Source: Porticoccaceae bacterium UBA1117 (GTDB lineage Bacteria; Pseudomonadota; Gammaproteobacteria; Pseudomonadales; Porticoccaceae). From it: a stretch of DNA of 5,714 bases. The notes beneath the pieces are model-generated. The model did not search any database. It saw only the letters and a program-made list of their open reading frames with translations, and was not told the origin of the DNA. The DNA lies in the NCBI GenBank assembly GCA_002313335.1, contig DCBC01000080.1:1-5714 (forward strand), written 5' to 3'. Below, in pieces: positions 5,004 through 5,714 of this stretch (within the stretch, counting starts at the first letter, position 1; the number at the start of each line of letters is the position of its first letter). Made by a program: the position numbers and the translations under genes.

Positions 5004-5714
5004 TCACTTTCCGATACAGAACGACGAAAATATCCTGCCGAGTAAATCATCTGACGTGAACTGACCTGTTATCTCTGAAAGCTCTCTCTGCGCTTGACGT
5101 AAGTCCTCAGCAAGCAGCTCTCCAGCTCCGGCATGACGTAGTTGAGCAATACCAACAACAATAAGGTCAAGGGCTTTTTCCAAGGCTACCAAATGTCGCC
5201 TACGGGCTGAAAAAAGTCCCTCTGAGTGGCCAAGAAAACCTGCACTCTTTTGTAGATGCTCAACCAAAGCGTCAAACCCTGTTTGTTCTTTCGCAGATAT
5301 AGCGAACGCCGTTTTTTTTCCCTGCACTGCACCTGGAGAAACTCCCGATATATCAATCTTATTAAGTACCAGTGTTAGCTGCTGCTTTGAACTTGGGTAA
5401 CGATCAAAAAACTCCGGCCAGACGGACTCTACGTTTTGAGAGCCATCCTGAGTCGAATCAACAATAAACAAAATCAGATCCGCAGCCTCGATCTCCTTCC
5501 AGGCCCTACGTACCCCTTCAGCCTCTATTTCGTTATCAGTATCACGTAATCCTGCGGTATCGACTATATTGAGGGGCAAACCGTTAAGCACGATCTTTTC
5601 ACGCAAAACATCCCTAGTTGTCCCCGCGATCGGCGTCACAATAGCAGTATCATTACCTGCCAGTGAATTTAATAAACTCGATTTGCCCGCGTTCGGTCTT
5701 CCTGCTAGCACAAG
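5004..5714 (-). CDS. mnmE: tRNA modification GTPase MnmE, C-terminal half (truncated by window edge)
   Basis: MnmE (TrmE), with MnmG, installs the carboxymethylaminomethyl group on U34 of certain tRNAs, in a GTP- and folate-dependent reaction. The window holds the last 236 residues; the family is about 450 long, so the N-terminal folate-binding domain lies beyond base 5714. The first codons seen are internal (LVLAGRPNAG), and the GTG at 5711 is an internal valine, not a start. In fragment numbering, G1 is GRPNAGKSS (5-13), G2 lies in GTTRD (31-35), G3 is DTAG (52-55), G4 is NKID (118-121) and G5 is SAK (140-142). The helical domain follows, and the end FCIGK includes the conserved catalytic cysteine (C233). 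The stop TGA is at 5006-5004. Oddity: the gene points towards the putative origin and dnaA, the reverse of its usual divergent arrangement. The reading frame shows no decay. Confidence 0.97.
   Translation of the reverse strand, partial: LVLAGRPNAGKSSLLNSLAGNDTAIVTPIAGTTRDVLREKIVLNGLPLNIVDTAGLRDTDNEIEAEGVRRAWKEIEAADLILFIVDSTQDGSQNVESVWPEFFDRYPSSKQQLTLVLNKIDISGVSPGAVQGKKTAFAISAKEQTGFDALVEHLQKSAGFLGHSEGLFSARRRHLVALEKALDLIVVGIAQLRHAGAGELLAEDLRQAQRELSEITGQFTSDDLLGRIFSSFCIGK

Noticed and set aside
4982..5007. Possible mnmE terminator hairpin (GTGAC / GTCAC arms around the stop codon)
   Set aside because: The stem is only five pairs with a 16-base loop and no clean U-run follows on the minus strand. 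I cannot support a terminator for mnmE.

Overview
The window is the replication-initiation neighbourhood of a bacterial chromosome. On the minus strand, read right to left, it holds the 3' half of mnmE, an AT-rich intergenic region with the hallmarks of oriC, then dnaA, dnaN, recF and the 5' third of gyrB. The proteins look gammaproteobacterial: DnaA has a proteobacterial domain I and the GGRDHTTV helix-turn-helix, DnaN ends in MPMRL, and the GyrB N-terminus follows the E. coli type closely. The parS-type sites and the absence of GATC from the origin point to a non-enteric, Pseudomonas/Cellvibrio-like lineage rather than an enterobacterium. That placement is inferred from remembered family features, not from a search.

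Layout. 1-836: gyrB, start codon present, 3' end beyond the left edge. 858-1946: recF, using a start 15 codons inside the longest frame. It contains a perfect 16-bp parS palindrome and a second copy with one substitution. 2001-3098: dnaN. 3150-4568: dnaA. 4569-5003: a 435-base region without a credible gene. It holds a dnaA promoter candidate, a perfect DnaA box, two one-mismatch DnaA boxes, a perfect IHF consensus match, several short palindromes and an AT-rich stretch. 5004-5714: mnmE, 3' half only.

The four left-hand genes form a tight co-directional cluster (gaps of 51, 54 and 21 bases). It links initiation (DnaA), the sliding clamp (DnaN), gap repair and fork restart (RecF), and supercoiling (GyrB). 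The parS-like sites in recF would tie this origin-proximal region to ParABS segregation.

No wholly new system is visible; the genes are ordinary core genes. The most unusual point is the gene order beside the origin. mnmE points towards dnaA on the same strand, whereas in most Gammaproteobacteria the rpmH-rnpA-yidD-yidC-mnmE block diverges from dnaA with rpmH next to the origin. Other points worth a second look are the paired parS sites in one codon phase of recF, the GATC-free origin, and a six-codon reading frame overlapping the dnaA start.
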